From the NCBI GenBank assembly GCA_903813345.2, contig CAIIXF020000005.1, forward strand, positions 124,001 through 188,000: a DNA stretch of 64,000 nucleotides, read 5' to 3'. The notes beneath the pieces were generated by a model. That model saw nothing but the letters and a program-made list of their open reading frames with translations. It had not been told where the DNA came from and did not search any database. This DNA is from Owenia fusiformis (Eukaryota; Annelida; Polychaeta; Sabellida; Oweniidae). The position numbers and the translations under genes are program-made. Positions 11,515-24,234 of the stretch are shown in pieces; within the stretch, counting starts at the first letter, position 1, and every line of letters begins with the position of its first letter.

Positions 11515-12759
11515 TTGCCTTATGTCCTTGTCTCAATTTGTATGTTCTTTGTTGCTTCACATTGAAATATTTTCAATGTACCTATTGATTCTTCCGATTC
11601 AATTCAATCTACTCGGAATCATTAATGAAAAGGATTTCAAATAGATTTTCACTGTCTGGTCGGGAAAATGACCCAAACGCTTTCATTAAGACATTTTTAA
11701 TTCCCAGGATGGATTGGTAATTTACAGAATCCACTAAATTTTAGGGGAATACATGTCTTATGACAATAGCGTGTTTGTTTTCGAGACCTATCAAAATCTT
11801 AAAGAACATTTCAGAACAATCGTTGCGTTTTCAGTACAATATATATACTGAAAATGTACTGAAATTTTATGTACATTTTCAGTACATATTTATACTAAAA
11901 ATTATACTTAATTTCCAGTACAAAATTAAGTACAAAAAATGCATTGAAAAATATATTTAAAGGAGGAGGGAAATTATTAAAGGGTTTAATTGTGTGTCAA
12001 AACGCAACATATTGATGCAACAAAAAAAAGGAAAAATAGGAAAAGCAGGGATGGAAGGGGTTGAAAATCAGAATGAAAATAAAGATTTTCTTTTTTTGTT
12101 TGATGGATTAAGTTTTCCTTAAATCACATTAATTAAACTTCTTCTTGTAATCAGTTATCAGATATTGTTCTTTGGCAAATTATTTATCAAGTTTTATATA
12201 TGGAATAACTAAATTACATTTGATGCTTCCTTTATTGCAGACTTAATAATCAAACTTAGTGTCTCCCTGGTCTGTAATCACTCAGGTTTGTTTTGCCTTG
12301 TCAAATTATTTTTGTTTTGTTTATGGATTATTAAAGTGTCTTTAGACACATTTTTTAAAGCAGACTCTTAATCAAATAGAGAAACTGAGTCTTTACCGTA
12401 ATCAGAGTTTTCCTTCTTTGTAGTTAACTGTTTATGGATATTATTTAAGACATCCTGTATTGTCTGATTGCAGTTTCTCTATCAAAAATATCAATAACAA
12501 ATAATTTTCTGATTACAAAAATTCTTTCTTGCAGACACATCGTTCTTCCTTCATGATTATAAATATAAGGTAGACATGCTAGTCGCTAGAATCATATCCC
12601 CTTTGAAAATATCTTTATTTATTTGTAATGAGTATATCAAAATACTATCGGAAACCATGCAAGATTTAATGAACTAGCATATAAATCGGGGTCAACGGGT
12701 CCGTGTAGCCAGGATTTACCAAGGGAGCTCACTTTTTTTTTAAATTCCAGAGGGTTAAA
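11515..12759. other. No gene; simple CAGTACAT-rich tracts
   Basis: No gene is seen. At 11830-11950 and again near 13080-13160, 13500-13620 and 14375-14430 the sequence is rich in TTCAGTACATTTTCAGTATA-like words, a loose low-complexity repeat. Around 12230-12400 two diverged copies of a GCAGACTTAATCAAA-type stretch occur. Confidence 0.4.
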
Positions 12760-13641
12760 ATGGCCAAAAGCATTTTAAATGTGCTCTTAACGGTGAAGAA
12801 CTGCAGGATTTTGAAATAATTCTTGGCAAGACCACCCCCTCCCCTCCCGGGCCCAGTCAACCATAATCAACCCTGGATAATATCCTCAAAGTGTCATATT
12901 GGCCCAGGGAGATAAGTGGAAATCCTATGAAAGAAGTTAATACTTTGACCTAAGGTACAGAGACAATGAGAATTTATTAACTACCCTAGGCCAACCAGGT
13001 GTAATCATCTCCTCAAAGTGTCTTATTGGTCCCGGGTAAGTAATTGCATATTAATACTAATATTATCTTAAAATTTCAGTATATTTTTCAATAGATATTT
13101 GTACTTAAATTTATTCTTAAGTTTTCAGTACATTTTCAGTATATTTTTGTACTTAAAATGTTCTTAAAATTCCGTACATATTGATAATTAAAGAATGGCC
13201 AAAAGCATTTTAAATGTGCTCTTAACGGTGAAGAACTGCAGGATTTTGAAATAATTCTTGGCAAGACCACCCCCCCCCCCCCTCCCCTCCCAGGCCCAGT
13301 CAACCATAATCAACCCTGGATAATATCCTCAAAATGTCATATTGGCCCAGGGAGATAAGTGGAAATCCTATGAAAGAAGTTAATACTTTGACCTAAGGTA
13401 CAGAGACAATGAGAATTTATTAACTACACCCTAGGCCAACCAGGTGTAATCATCTCCTCAAAGTGTCTTATTGGTCCCGGGTAAGTAATTGCATATTAAT
13501 ACTAATATTATCTTAAAATTTCAGTATATTTTTCAATAGATATTTGTACTTAAATTTATTCTTAAGTTTTCAGTACATTTTCAGTATATTTTTGTTCTTA
13601 AAATGTTCTTAAAATTCCGTACATATTGATAATTAAAGAAT
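12760..13641. repeat. Tandem duplication, two units of about 435-447 bp
   Basis: Units 12760-13194 and 13195-13641 both start ATGGCCAAAAGCATTTTAAA and end ATTGATAATTAAAGAATGG. Differences are few: the length of a C-run, an ACCC insertion and isolated substitutions. The duplication is therefore recent. The second GGTATCGATATGG element starts directly at the end of unit two, so the element edge may be involved in the break. Confidence 0.9.
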
Positions 13642-13642
13642 G

Positions 13643-14364
13643 GGTATCGATATGGCGAACTTTTTGAACACACGTTTTTCTTAAACCAGTCATCAATAAT
13701 TTCTGAAAATCTTACAAATTGTCAATTTAATGGCTATCTTTTGAATGGTAACAATATAATTTGAAATAGATATACATACTTTCATCTATATTGTTTTAAA
13801 AAACACATCAAACACTTGTTTTGTTCTTGGTATCATGTTTCCAGAGTAAAATGAAACATCTTTCCGAACCTCATTGGAACAAAACGACATAAACACAACA
13901 TGTTTGGGTCTCTCAATAGTGTAATTGTACAAAGGAAATTTTGGTTGATTTTAAAAAAGTATCTTGTTAATGAAATAAAAGGTTTTTCTTGATTTTTATC
14001 TTTTTGGGGGGGATTTTGTTTTAATTTTTTGAATAGTTTTTTAAAATCAACCAAAAATTCCTTTGTATAACTTTAATATTGAGAGGTCTAAAAACATGTT
14101 GTATATGCTATTTTGTTCAAACAAGGTTCGGAAAGACATCTTATTTCATTCTCAAGAATTGGTAGAAAGGAGCAAAAACAATTGCACTAAAAAAACAAAA
14201 AATGTTAACAAAAACAGTTATATAAAATATTTCTTAATAATTTTCGCATTAAATTATTTTCAATCAGTCAACATTACATAAAATACCATGTTTTTTTACA
14301 GAATGTTTTCAATGATTTGTTTAAGAGAAAAACATTGTTGAATTCAGTTCTCCATATCGATACC
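13643..14364. mobile_element. MITE, GGTATCGATATGG family, copy 2
   Basis: This is the longer copy of the element at 10673-11221, with the same ends (GGTATCGATATGG and CCATATCGATACC) and the same internal inverted tracts. It includes about 130 bp near the left end that copy 1 lacks. There is no credible gene. Confidence 0.75.
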
Positions 14365-14644
14365 TATCCTTTGTACTAAATATTCAGTGTATTTTTCAGT
14401 ACATGGATTTGTACTGAAAAAAATTCAGTGCAAATGTACTAATAAGAGCAGCGGTGTAGCTGCTTATTGATTTAGCATTGCATTCGTAAACAACCTCATA
14501 AAAAGATAAGTCCCGAATAAAAGAATATGGAGGCTCCAAACGAATCTACTGGATCAATCCAAGAGGATTGACTCCCAGAATTCAATATCGATAGCATTGC
14601 AATATATGGTGTTATGACCTTGACAATATTGTCACGTACATGTA

Positions 14645-14730
14645 GTCATGTCGTAGTTACAAAATTCAAAATCAAAACGTCCGCCATTTTGTCACTCCAA
14701 AATTTGAATTGTGAGTTTTGGTCTTATTTC
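14645..14730 (+). repeat. Dispersed repeat, inverted relative to 54785-54870
   Basis: GTCATGTCGTAGTTACAAAA, the central CCGCCATTTT and GAGTTTTGGTC match the reverse complement of 54785-54870 at about 75-80%. It is a short diverged interspersed repeat of unknown type. Confidence 0.5.
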
Positions 14731-16124
14731 CAAACAAAAAAAAATCCAAAGTACACACGAATTTATCAAGATATTAGTTCAAATCGCTGATTATGAGTTT
14801 ACAGTCAGTTATGATATCAGAAAATAATGAAATTTTTCAATGTTGCCATCGATCAAAGTCAAGGTCGAATTTCGAGTTGATGGCCTGGGAGCCAATCCTC
14901 CTTGGGGTCAGTCTATTTTTAAGAAATTGGGGAAGTTCGGTAAATTCGAGTTTTTGTTTCATTTATTGTGCAGCTCTATACACGTTCACAAGTGTGCTAT
15001 TCTTACTTCTTGATAAATCGGGTAGACTATATGAGCCACGATTACTCGGGGTGGAAGGTGTGAGAATTGTGCAAAAAATGACTTTATGAGCTGGATGGAG
15101 TTTCTCTGTATTTTTCATTCTATTAGGGTTTCCTGCATTAGGGATTTCGCCTGCGAAGCATATAACTCTTGCGAACATATCTAAATATTGGTCCGAAGAA
15201 GACATACCTTGAATTTTTTAGAAAAAAATTGGCTAAAATGGAAACTTCAAAAAGTCAAAATGTTCAACTCAAACAAAACTATAGCTATTTAATATTATTA
15301 TTATGTATTATTTAATGTTTTTCAGATGTTTAAGGACCTTCATTAGTGTACTAGTGTCTAGAAATAAGATAATTAAGGACAAAATTTGGCATTTTTGATC
15401 ATTTTCGCTTTCAGCAGTAACATATAGTTCCTCATATATTGAGTTTTATGCTTATTGGTTGTTGCAATTTTAATCAAATTTGTTCTTGTAGATGTCTTCT
15501 TCCATTTAAGATACAAAAAATGTATATTGGACCCCCAATGGTCATATTAGAGCTTTCAGATCTCCCCTACCCCATTTATTATGAAAAATTACTGAAACAT
15601 ATGAAAATGTAAAATAACTTGAACTTATAAACTTTACCAATGTTGTAGCTATTCTATATCAATATTATGTATCATTTAATGTTTTTCAGATATTTCAGAA
15701 CCTTTATTGGTATACTACACAGGCAATTTTTTCCATCACAATTTCCATAAAAAATCCATACAGATTCTTTACTGTCAAAACTGTAATGAAACTGTTCGGA
15801 CTTGATCACGGCAATGTTTCGATAAAGAAACGAGTTTACAGAATCTGTAATGATACTGCATTTATTCTGTAAATATAAGTTTCAAACTTTACTGATTCAA
15901 TAGAGTTTTTGTAAAGATTCTCTACTTTTTCTTTACATATTCCTGACAGACTGCTGCTTTCCTTATGGATTCTTTACACGTTCTTTATGCATTCGTTGAT
16001 AAATCTTTGAAGTTATTTTAATCATTCTGTAAAACTTCAGTAAAGGCCCTCAATAACAAAAGATTTTATTTATGGTTAATCGATTTATATTTATTAATAG
16101 TCTTTGTCAATACAATTTACATGT

Positions 16125-17080
16125 GATCTAAAGTGTATACAGCAAATATGCGTCTTAGTGAACACTTCTATGTGTTAGAATCTGTATATCATGGATACAA
16201 TGAACACCCCTTAGTAATGTTTATGGAATCCTTTTTTGTTTAGCCTCATATAAATATAGCACCACAAATATTTGTGTATACAGCAAATATGTGTCTTGGT
16301 AAACACTTCTATGTGAAAACCTGTCTCTGTATATCATGGATATATCATGGTTATATATATAGTGAACACTCTTTTGTCTCTGTAATGCTTATGGAGTTAT
16401 TTTTTCTTGATCCTCAGTCATGATTATATATAAACAGATAAATATAACGCCACAGATTTCTGTGTCAATAGCAAATATGTGTCTTAGTAACCACCTCTAA
16501 GTGAAAACCTATCTCTATATATATTGGCTATACAGTGAACACTCCTTTGTCTCTGGAATGCTGTAATGCTTATGGAGTTATTTTTCTTGATCCTCACAGT
16601 CATGATTATAATTATAAATAAAACATATAAATATAACGCCACACATTTCTCTGTATACAACAAATATGTGTCTTGGTGAACACCTCTAAGTGAAAACCTA
16701 TCTCAATATATCATGGCTATACAGTGAACGCTCCTTTGTCTCTGTAATGCTTATGGAGTTATTTTTCTTGAGCACTGTCATGATTATAATTATAAATAAA
16801 ACATATAAATATAATGCCACAGATTTCTCTATATACAGTAAATACTAAATATGTGTCTTGGTGAACACTTTTAAGTGGAAACCTGTCTCTATATATCATG
16901 AATATACTGTGAACACTCCTTTGTCTCTGTAATGGTTATTGAGTTATTTTTATTGATCCTCACAGTCATGATATAAATATAACATATAAATATAACACCA
17001 CAGATTTCTGTATACAGCAAATAAGTGTCTTGGTGAACACCTCCAAATAAAAACCTGTCTCTATATATCATGTGAACAGT
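16125..17080. repeat. Degenerate tandem repeat, about 6 units of 140-190 bp
   Basis: The block containing ACAGCAAATATGTGTCTTGG then AACACTTCTATGTGAAAACC recurs near 16134, 16273, 16463, 16652, 16831 and 17007, with ATATCATGG and TCCTTTGTCTCTGTAATGCT between. Units differ by insertions. It is inside E2. Confidence 0.85.
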
Positions 17081-17084
17081 ACAG

Positions 17085-17860
17085 TATTATAATATACTCT
17101 AAGCAAATAAAAAATTGAAACCATCTATTTCTGAAAGTATGACCAATTCAGACCACAAATGACTGTTTACAAACTAACACCACAGTAAAATTGTGAACTT
17201 TCTAACCAAAACTTGCTTACAACATTATTAATTTCCTTTAACAATCTATTGATCATATAATGGTACCAAGTTTATATCAGTCATTTATTCATCTTACATA
17301 ATAATCAGATTACTAAATGTTTATTAATGTGTAATATTCTGAAATATTACAAAACATGGATGTTGGGCTTAAAATGAGCGGATTTATTTTAATAAATAAA
17401 TCTTATTACAAAACACATCTTCTTACAAAACATATTAAATTATTCATATTGCCAATGTAAGTTGTTTACAATGCAAGGCAATATATAAACCGCCCTATGA
17501 TAAACATATATACATTAAATAAAATACATGATATTTAAGTCATAAATCATACACCTCTAAATTTGGGAGGGTGGAAGAGGAAAATTCATTTTTTCAAGAC
17601 CAGCGAACCCCCGCCCAGAGTACTATTTTACACTGAACGAATGTTGATCCCAGGGATATTTTATATATGTCTTACATAAAATTTAATTTTTAAAATAAAT
17701 ATACATTAATTTGTGTAATATTCTGAAATATAATACAAAACGTGGATGTCTATAAAACATGGATATTTATAAAATAAATATACAAATAAATATGCAATTA
17801 AACCAAATTACAAAATTTAAAGTTCTAAGTCACATATGTCATTATAATCTGATAAAACAT
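17085..17860. other. No gene; AT-rich interior of E2
   Basis: Mostly AT-rich sequence. Two short related stretches (ATTAATTTGTGTAATATTCTGAAATAT near 17325 and 17705) suggest an old duplication. Confidence 0.4.
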
Positions 17861-17869
17861 CCTTTTAAG

Positions 17870-18770
17870 GAAATTTGAGAAACTTAGATAGCACAGTTGT
17901 GTGACCTAGTTTGATGACCCTTGACCTTGAAAATTTTACTTATTCAGAGCTCAGTAAGGTATTTTGTGATTAAGCTTAGCTGACCAAAATTTACATCCAA
18001 AAATCAATTTGAAAAATCAACTTTTTTGACCTTTCGAAGGTCAATGAAGGTCAACTAAAGGTCAAATCCTAAAACTAATGTCAGATTTGAACTCCTGGCA
18101 ACTTGTAGATGATTTTCAAAAAAAATTTTGGTCAAATTGAAGCAAGTTGAAAAATAACTTATTTTTACTGTTTTTTGACGTCAAATATCTCAAAAACGAT
18201 AAAAATTTGATGCTGACATATATTGAGCAATATGTAGGGAAGGCTTAAATCTAATAATGATGTGATTCATTGCAAGAAATGATCAAGTATAAGGCAAACT
18301 TTGAGAAACTTGTCAATCACAAAACCTGCCATTGACTTTATGCAAGGGAAAGTTTCCTGAAAATGTCAAAGTCCTACTTTTTGTCAAATTTTAAAAAGTA
18401 AACACCAAAAATTGTAATTCCAAGAGCTTTGAAATCTTCAGAGGACATAAGTTGCATATACAGCAACTACTAAAAGTTATTTGAAAGTTCTACTTCAACA
18501 AAGTGCCTAGAATTTACAGAAAATTTGACTTTTTGACGTCAAAATCCGCAATTTCTCGGAAACCGGGCGAACTTGGGAAATGGCAATGATAGGTCAAATA
18601 GGCATTATGGATATGCATAAAATGAATGTGGATATGACTCAATCCGAATAGCAGTTTTAATTCGTGCGGCCAATGTTGACGGATGGACGGACGGACCAAT
18701 GGACGGACAGACCAACGGACGGACGCCTGGTCGATCCCATAGGCTCACTGTGTGAGCCAAAAATACAATA
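17870..18770. repeat. GGTCAA-rich and GGACGGAC-tailed interspersed repeat
   Basis: The stretch has many TTTGACCTT / AAGGTCAA words, a TTTTGACGTCAAA motif twice (18174 and 18532), then a GGACGGACGGACC tract (18677-18725) and CATAGGCTCACTGTGTGAGCC. This layout, with a sugar-like GACGGAC run followed by an ATAGGCTCAC tail, is familiar from dispersed repeats in mollusc and other marine invertebrate genomes; I cannot assign a family. No ORF is meaningful. Confidence 0.55.
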
Positions 18771-18779
18771 GGCATATTT

Positions 18780-19860
18780 GGAGTACATTTCGGTAGCCAA
18801 AGTAATATTGGCCTATTTACTTTGGTTTTACTATTTTTTATTTAACAGTGAATAACTTAGTTGCTTGTGAGACAACTATAGTTCTTAGCATGCATAAAAC
18901 GAGCCCTAGAATGAAGAAAATGCAAATACATGTATCTGGCTCTTCTGGATGACATGACTGTAGCGATACGAGAAAACCAACTGATAACCATACACTTCCT
19001 AAAGGTGCCATAGCATTTAATCATAGTCCTGCTATTTCTTCACAATCTGCAAGTGAACTCCTACTTTTCATAATCTAAATAAAATGTGATTGTGACTGAG
19101 CAATTATAACAGACATGATAACTTTTCATAATTGTAATGTTGCTTCATTTTGCTCAAATAATTCAGGATGAGCTTATTTGAGCTTCATTTTGTTCAACTG
19201 TACATAGGATTAGAATTGTTGAATGAACTGAAGCCCCCATTGCATAGTTTTGAGAAGATGACAACTATAGAAGATTGCCTCGCACCCAAGGATATGTATA
19301 ATTTTCATTTTAAATAAATATGTTTCATTTTTTAACAGACACACATACATGCTCTTACAACTTGTAGGTTACAAGCAACAATTATTCGTGAACACAATCA
19401 TTCAACTATCTGTATAACCAGAGATGCTTCAGGACTTTCTTCCCCCTTTTGTTTTCTTGGTCTTTAATACTGTAGTATTGTCATTGTGAAGGTGATCAGA
19501 CAGTACATTTTCCTGGATGAGAATAAGTCCCTTGCATTTGTACAGTAGACACAATATATAATATAGCACCATCATAGAATAACATTGTACAGCTGACAGC
19601 TGTACAGGCAGTCCCACTGGAAATTGGTGCTCCATTGTAATTTGTAAACCAAAAGGTGCACTGGTTTCCTCAGCTTCACTAAACATACATCATAAAGATT
19701 CCCTGTGCTGGAGCGTCTTCCAGGAAGTAAATCAAAGTAAATTGTTCTGTCCTCCATGTTTGTTCAAACTTGAAACCTGAAAGTGCAAATCCAAAAATTC
19801 ATGAGCTATTATTTGGTGCATTTTGGAGTTTCAAAGGCAAAAATCAAATAGACAAATAAA
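18780..19860. other. E2 interior; weak minus-strand ORFs only
   Basis: Minus-strand ORFs at 19429-19757 (85 and 61 codons in different frames) could be decayed exons, but no motif or splice structure supports this. Otherwise nothing is recognised. Confidence 0.35.
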
Positions 19861-19869
19861 AATAATACT

Positions 19870-20110
19870 AGTATCATAATAACATGTTAACTGTGCCCAT
19901 GAAAAAACCAAATGGCTACATGTTCACTGTACCCATAAGATGAGCGAACACAGCTATATATACACTTTACCAATAAATTGAGCAAACAGCTACGCTACAT
20001 GTTTACTTTCACAATACTGTGCCCATGAAATGAGCAAACAGCTACTTGTGTACTGTGCCAATAAAAAGAGATACACAGTACCAACAAAATAAGCAAGCAT
20101 CTACTTACGT
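19870..20110. repeat. Degenerate tandem repeat, units about 50-60 bp
   Basis: Variants of ACTGTGCCCATGAAATGAGC and AAACAGCTAC recur four to five times (for example 19893, 19928, 19965, 20020, 20060). Units are poorly conserved in length. Confidence 0.6.
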
Positions 20111-21710
20111 CGTAATGTCCCATGCAATATCCACAGGCTCTGCAGGTTCAGCAAATTGAAAGGATTTGTACGTGCTTGTTTTCTTGTGTGTTGCACTTGT
20201 ACTTTATGTTGTAAATCTATCCCTCAATGTCAGCCATTGTGCTAGTCTTTCAATTTCAAAATCCGAAGGTCGAGTAAACTTTGTCATGATCACGATACAG
20301 TAGTAGATCTAACAGTAAGGCGGGTAGCCTGGGGCAGGTAGTAAAGTCATATAGTCTACTTGCACTCGTATTGTACCATTGAACTGTGAACCATTAAGTT
20401 CCATTTATCATAATATAACAGGAAACATAGCTGATCTGTGAAGCATAAAGTTTACTTCCTGTCCTCCTCCTCCATTCTATTGTAAGATGTTGTAGATAAG
20501 CTTACGATTTATTTTGGGGAATTTTCTGACTTCTATCTGGAATATTATCTCCTTCGGTGCTTTTCAGCTTAAAATCCTAAAGCCTACAGGCTCCTGATAG
20601 TTAGTTCCATTGTCTGACGACTAAATCCTATCTATGACACCTTGTAAACTGACCTTCTGGATCAATGTATAATCCGAACATAAAACTTTACTTGATTTTG
20701 CAATGGGCGATATTCTAACTCCCAGATACCAGGATGTGTGTACTGAACGAAACGTTAACTTATATATATCAGACATTGATCCCGGGGATTTCTCTCCGTT
20801 AAAAACTAAGAGAATTACTTCAGTATTTATAAAAAATATTTCTGGAATTTAAATAAATATTAATTAAAGATTACCTAATATCATATGAAGTAAAAAAAAT
20901 GATTAGCCTAATTATAAGTATTTCAATTTTTACAATTTCAATTGATTTATTGAGGCTATGATTGAGGATATAATTTTACAATGAAACTCTTGATTGGTCA
21001 GAATAATTGTATGACATTAACCTTTGTCACATGAAAACAATTCTACATGCGTTAAAGAGGCTTTATGCCATAGGATAGCACAATCAAGACTGGCCTTCTG
21101 GACTTTTTTGCAAGAAGTCCCAAATTCCCTTCTCTCAGTGGGCTCTCAGTGTTAATTTTGCGATTGGGCTGGCCAATCTAATTATTTTCGAAGAAATTAA
21201 TTCAATCTGAAGTTTGAATATTCCGGGAAAGTCCTCCTGTTATCTGATTGGTCGCTGAATTTGTTTATCATAAACCTGATTGGCTCCCTGGTTCAAGGTG
21301 CTTATTGGCGCTTGTGACTCAATGGGGATTTCCCTCGATAACTGAGGAGATTGGTTGTTCTGTTTCCAATATTTCGGCAATAATATACCCAAAGTTATTC
21401 TCAAGATATATCCATGGCATGTGAGATATTATATGAGCAATAACAATAGGACATCATTGATTGTCTGAGGGAGAAATTATGGCATAATGCATCTTTAAAC
21501 TTATTTTCTGTATTAATTTACTTGTGTTAAGCATGGATAATGCTAATATGAGGGGGCTGGGACTTACATTTTACTTGATTTAAGTTTATTTTCTGTTACA
21601 ATTTACCTTTTATATACTTGCTATGAGCATGGCTATGAGCATGGTTTATACCTATTTTAAGACAGCTAGGACTTGAATTTTACTTGCTTTAGGCTTATTT
21701 TCAGTATCAA

Positions 21711-21787
21711 TTCGTCAGTGGTCAGGGTACTTTTGGGAGGTTGGGACAAACCTAGTACCTCCCAAAAGTACCCTGACCACTGACGAA
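21711..21787. repeat. Perfect 31-bp stem hairpin with 15-nt loop
   Basis: The arm 21711-21741 (starts TTCGTCAGTGGTCAGGGTAC) is the exact reverse complement of 21757-21787 (ends TGACCACTGACGAA). The loop is TGGGACAAACCTAGT. The stem is GC-richer than the surroundings and has no mismatch, so it is young or maintained. It could be the collapsed ends of a small element, a small-RNA hairpin or a replication product; nothing in sequence decides. Confidence 0.95.
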
Positions 21788-24025
21788 ACACTGTGTTCCA
21801 TCGGGAAATATTATTGATATCATTCTTGTGATATTGCCCATATCAAATCTCTCCTTGTGGATAACTACTTTTTATCCCATGGTTGCAAGGATATACATCT
21901 CATATCACGTGAAGATATATTTCATGATGTGGATCAAGATATCATTATCATAACTTTAGCAAAAAATCCCCAAACCATCAAAGTGATATTCGATAGTTTC
22001 AGAAGTGATATTCAGCCAGCTTTTGGTATCTGGGAGCTCTGACATCCCCCCTCAAATCTTTGAGGGGACCAAATGGCAAAAAATATTCTGCGCTTGCAAG
22101 GATTTTTTTAAAAGTTAGGCCAATTTTCTTTTAGAATAAGGCCAAAAAAGCGCTTTAATGCCCTTCAGCACTTTTAAGACCGTTCAACACTTTTTTGGCA
22201 AAAAGGTACATATGTCCACATATCTTTAAGGAGATATCAGAAGGGTTGGCTGTAATGGCTGAGCCCCTTCCCCAGGTTATGGGCCTGGATGTAACTTATT
22301 GCTTTTTTGAGATCATCATCCATACATTTTTTGAATTGAATCTATTTTTCTGTAAAGTGTATTCTTTGCAAAATCTTCAATGACAAAGTCATTTTTACAG
22401 AATTTTCAATGTTGTTATTTCTTTACAGAATCTGTTGAGAATTTCTTTATTGATTCTTTACAGATCAACACACACACAGTTTTTGCATTGAATCTGTATT
22501 TTTTCTGTAATGAGATTTCTTTGCAGAATCATTAAAGAAAGAAAAACTGTACAGATTCTTCAAATGTATCAAATCTGCAAAGTTTCTTTAATGAATTTCC
22601 GTAAAGATTTTTTAAAGATAGCCATTCTTTACAGAAAATGTAATGGAAAAAATTGCCTGTGTAGTGCCTAGAAATGAGACATTTAAGGACAAAACTTGGC
22701 ATTTTTTAAAATCATTTTAGCTTTCAGCAGTAACATATAGTTCCTCATATATTGAGTTTTATGCTTACTGGTTGTTGCAATTTTAATCAAATTTGTTCTT
22801 GTAGATGTCTTCTTTCATTTAAGATATAGAAAATGTATAGTGAACCACCAATGGTCATATTAGAGCTTTCAGATCTCCCCTACCCCATTTATAATGAAAA
22901 ATTATAAGAAAATATGAAAAAATAAAATAACTTGAAACTATCAACTTTAATAAAGTTGTAGCTATTCTATATCAATATTATGTGTTATTTAATCTTTTTA
23001 AGATATTTCAGAACCTTTATTGGTAAACTAGTGCCTAGAAATGAGACATTTAAGGACAAAACATGGCTTAAAAACATACTTAAAATTAAAAGATTGTACA
23101 TTTTTTCATCATTTTTTCCCCTACAAAATTGCTATATAAAAATGCTCCAAAAACAACTTTTACACGTATAAAAAATCATACAATTTTGTAAAACCAAAGA
23201 ATATACTATTTTATTTCATAATGTAGTAACATATTTGGATAAGATGTAGGGATGCGTAGGATGCAAATGGATTTTGACAGACACAAAAATACTTCCTGGT
23301 TTGGAATCATATGCCTCTACACTTCATGATTGAATTATGACCATAATAAGTGGCATATACATCAATACAGTGCTGAATATAGGTCAACAAGATACTAGTG
23401 TACATATAAATGTAATAATTAAAGCAGAATACTCATTTTGAAAAATCAGATGAATTATTTTTTTCTCATGGGGAGATCCCAATGGAGGGTGTATAAGGTC
23501 CTTTGTCCTTAAATGTCACGTTTCTATACACGACTATACTAATGAAGGTCTAGAAACATCTGAGAAACCTTACATAACACAAAATATTGATATAGAATGG
23601 CTACAACTTTGTTTGAGTTGAACATTTTGACTTCTTGTAGTTTCCATTTTAAGCCAATTTTTTTCTAAAAAATTCAAGGTATGTCTTCTGCGGACCAGTT
23701 ATATGCTTCGCAGGCGAAATTCTTTATGCAGGACACCCTAATAGAATAAAAAATACACAGAAATTCCATCCAGCTCACAAAGTCATTTTTTCCTTAACGG
23801 AGCCTCTTAGAAAATTTTCCACCCCGAGTAGATAGCTTTGAGGTTCATTTTTGCTAATTGGTATTCTAAGCAGGATATCCTAATTACCAATTACCAAAAT
23901 TTGATTTAAGCTACGCTATTGAACTGTCCTTACAAAGAAGTGCATCTGGAATGAAATTAATGCAATTAGTAGACATATATTCTTCCAAAAGGCCATATCT
24001 AATACAGGGATTCAATTTTGTGCAG

Positions 24026-24234
24026 GACATCCACATGAATTGGATTATCACGCACTTTCTTTATTCCCAACTCTTAAATTACATCCTCCATGCTTTAGTT
24101 CTACTCGTACCGTGTTAATTAGATTTGACGAATTAGATCTGCCATGTAAGCTTACGCGACATGTCAGCCCATTCACATGGAAAATAAGAGCATTGGTTCT
24201 TCTAATGAGTCTCCCAGTCGCAAATATCATTTGA
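24026..24234 (+). CDS. Candidate terminal exon with hydrophobic C-terminus
   Basis: An acceptor (CAATTTTGTGCAG) precedes a 68-codon open frame ending TGA at 24232-24234. The peptide includes HPHELDYHALSLFPTLKLH and ends WKIRALVLLMSLPVANII, a hydrophobic tail reminiscent of a membrane or GPI-signal end. It lies just outside E1. An antisense ORF of similar length overlaps, so strand is not certain. No family is recognised. Confidence 0.25.

Larger units (their letters stand above)
15718..22661. mobile_element. DNA transposon E2 nested in E1, CACAGGCAATTTTTTCC ends
   Basis: Ends CACAGGCAATTTTTTCCAT and ATGGAAAAAATTGCCTGTG are flanked by TA (15716-15717, 22662-22663). Removing E2 with one TA restores the E1 sequence TACTAGTGCCTAGAAATGAG, which recurs uninterrupted at 23025. 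Both subterminal regions, 15760-16050 and 22330-22640, are packed with TTCTTTACAGAATC-like words in both orientations, about ten or more per end, a pattern typical of transposase-binding arrays. The 6.9-kb interior holds tandem repeats, a bivalve-type GGACGGAC repeat, and a perfect hairpin. I found no transposase, so it is either non-autonomous or of a type I cannot recognise. Confidence 0.8.
15055..23828. mobile_element. DNA transposon E1, CTCGGGGTGGAA ends, TA duplication
   Basis: Ends CTCGGGGTGGAA and TTCCACCCCGAG are flanked by TA at 15053-15054 and 23829-23830. The inverted homology continues well inside: 15080-15330 pairs with 23840-23560, both with the GACTTT...GAGCTGGATGGA block and GCGAAGCATATAACT. 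Net length is about 1.83 kb once the nested E2 (15718-22661) is discounted. Direct repeats also occur inside: 15400-15710 and 22700-23010 share GCAGTAACATATAGTTCCTC. TA duplication suggests the Tc1/mariner (IS630) superfamily, but no transposase is seen. Another partial copy of the family hosts the Polinton-class element at 29363-37020. Confidence 0.8.

Noticed and set aside
19429-19757. Transposase exons for E2
   Set aside because: Only two short overlapping minus-strand frames with no recognisable motif or splice structure.
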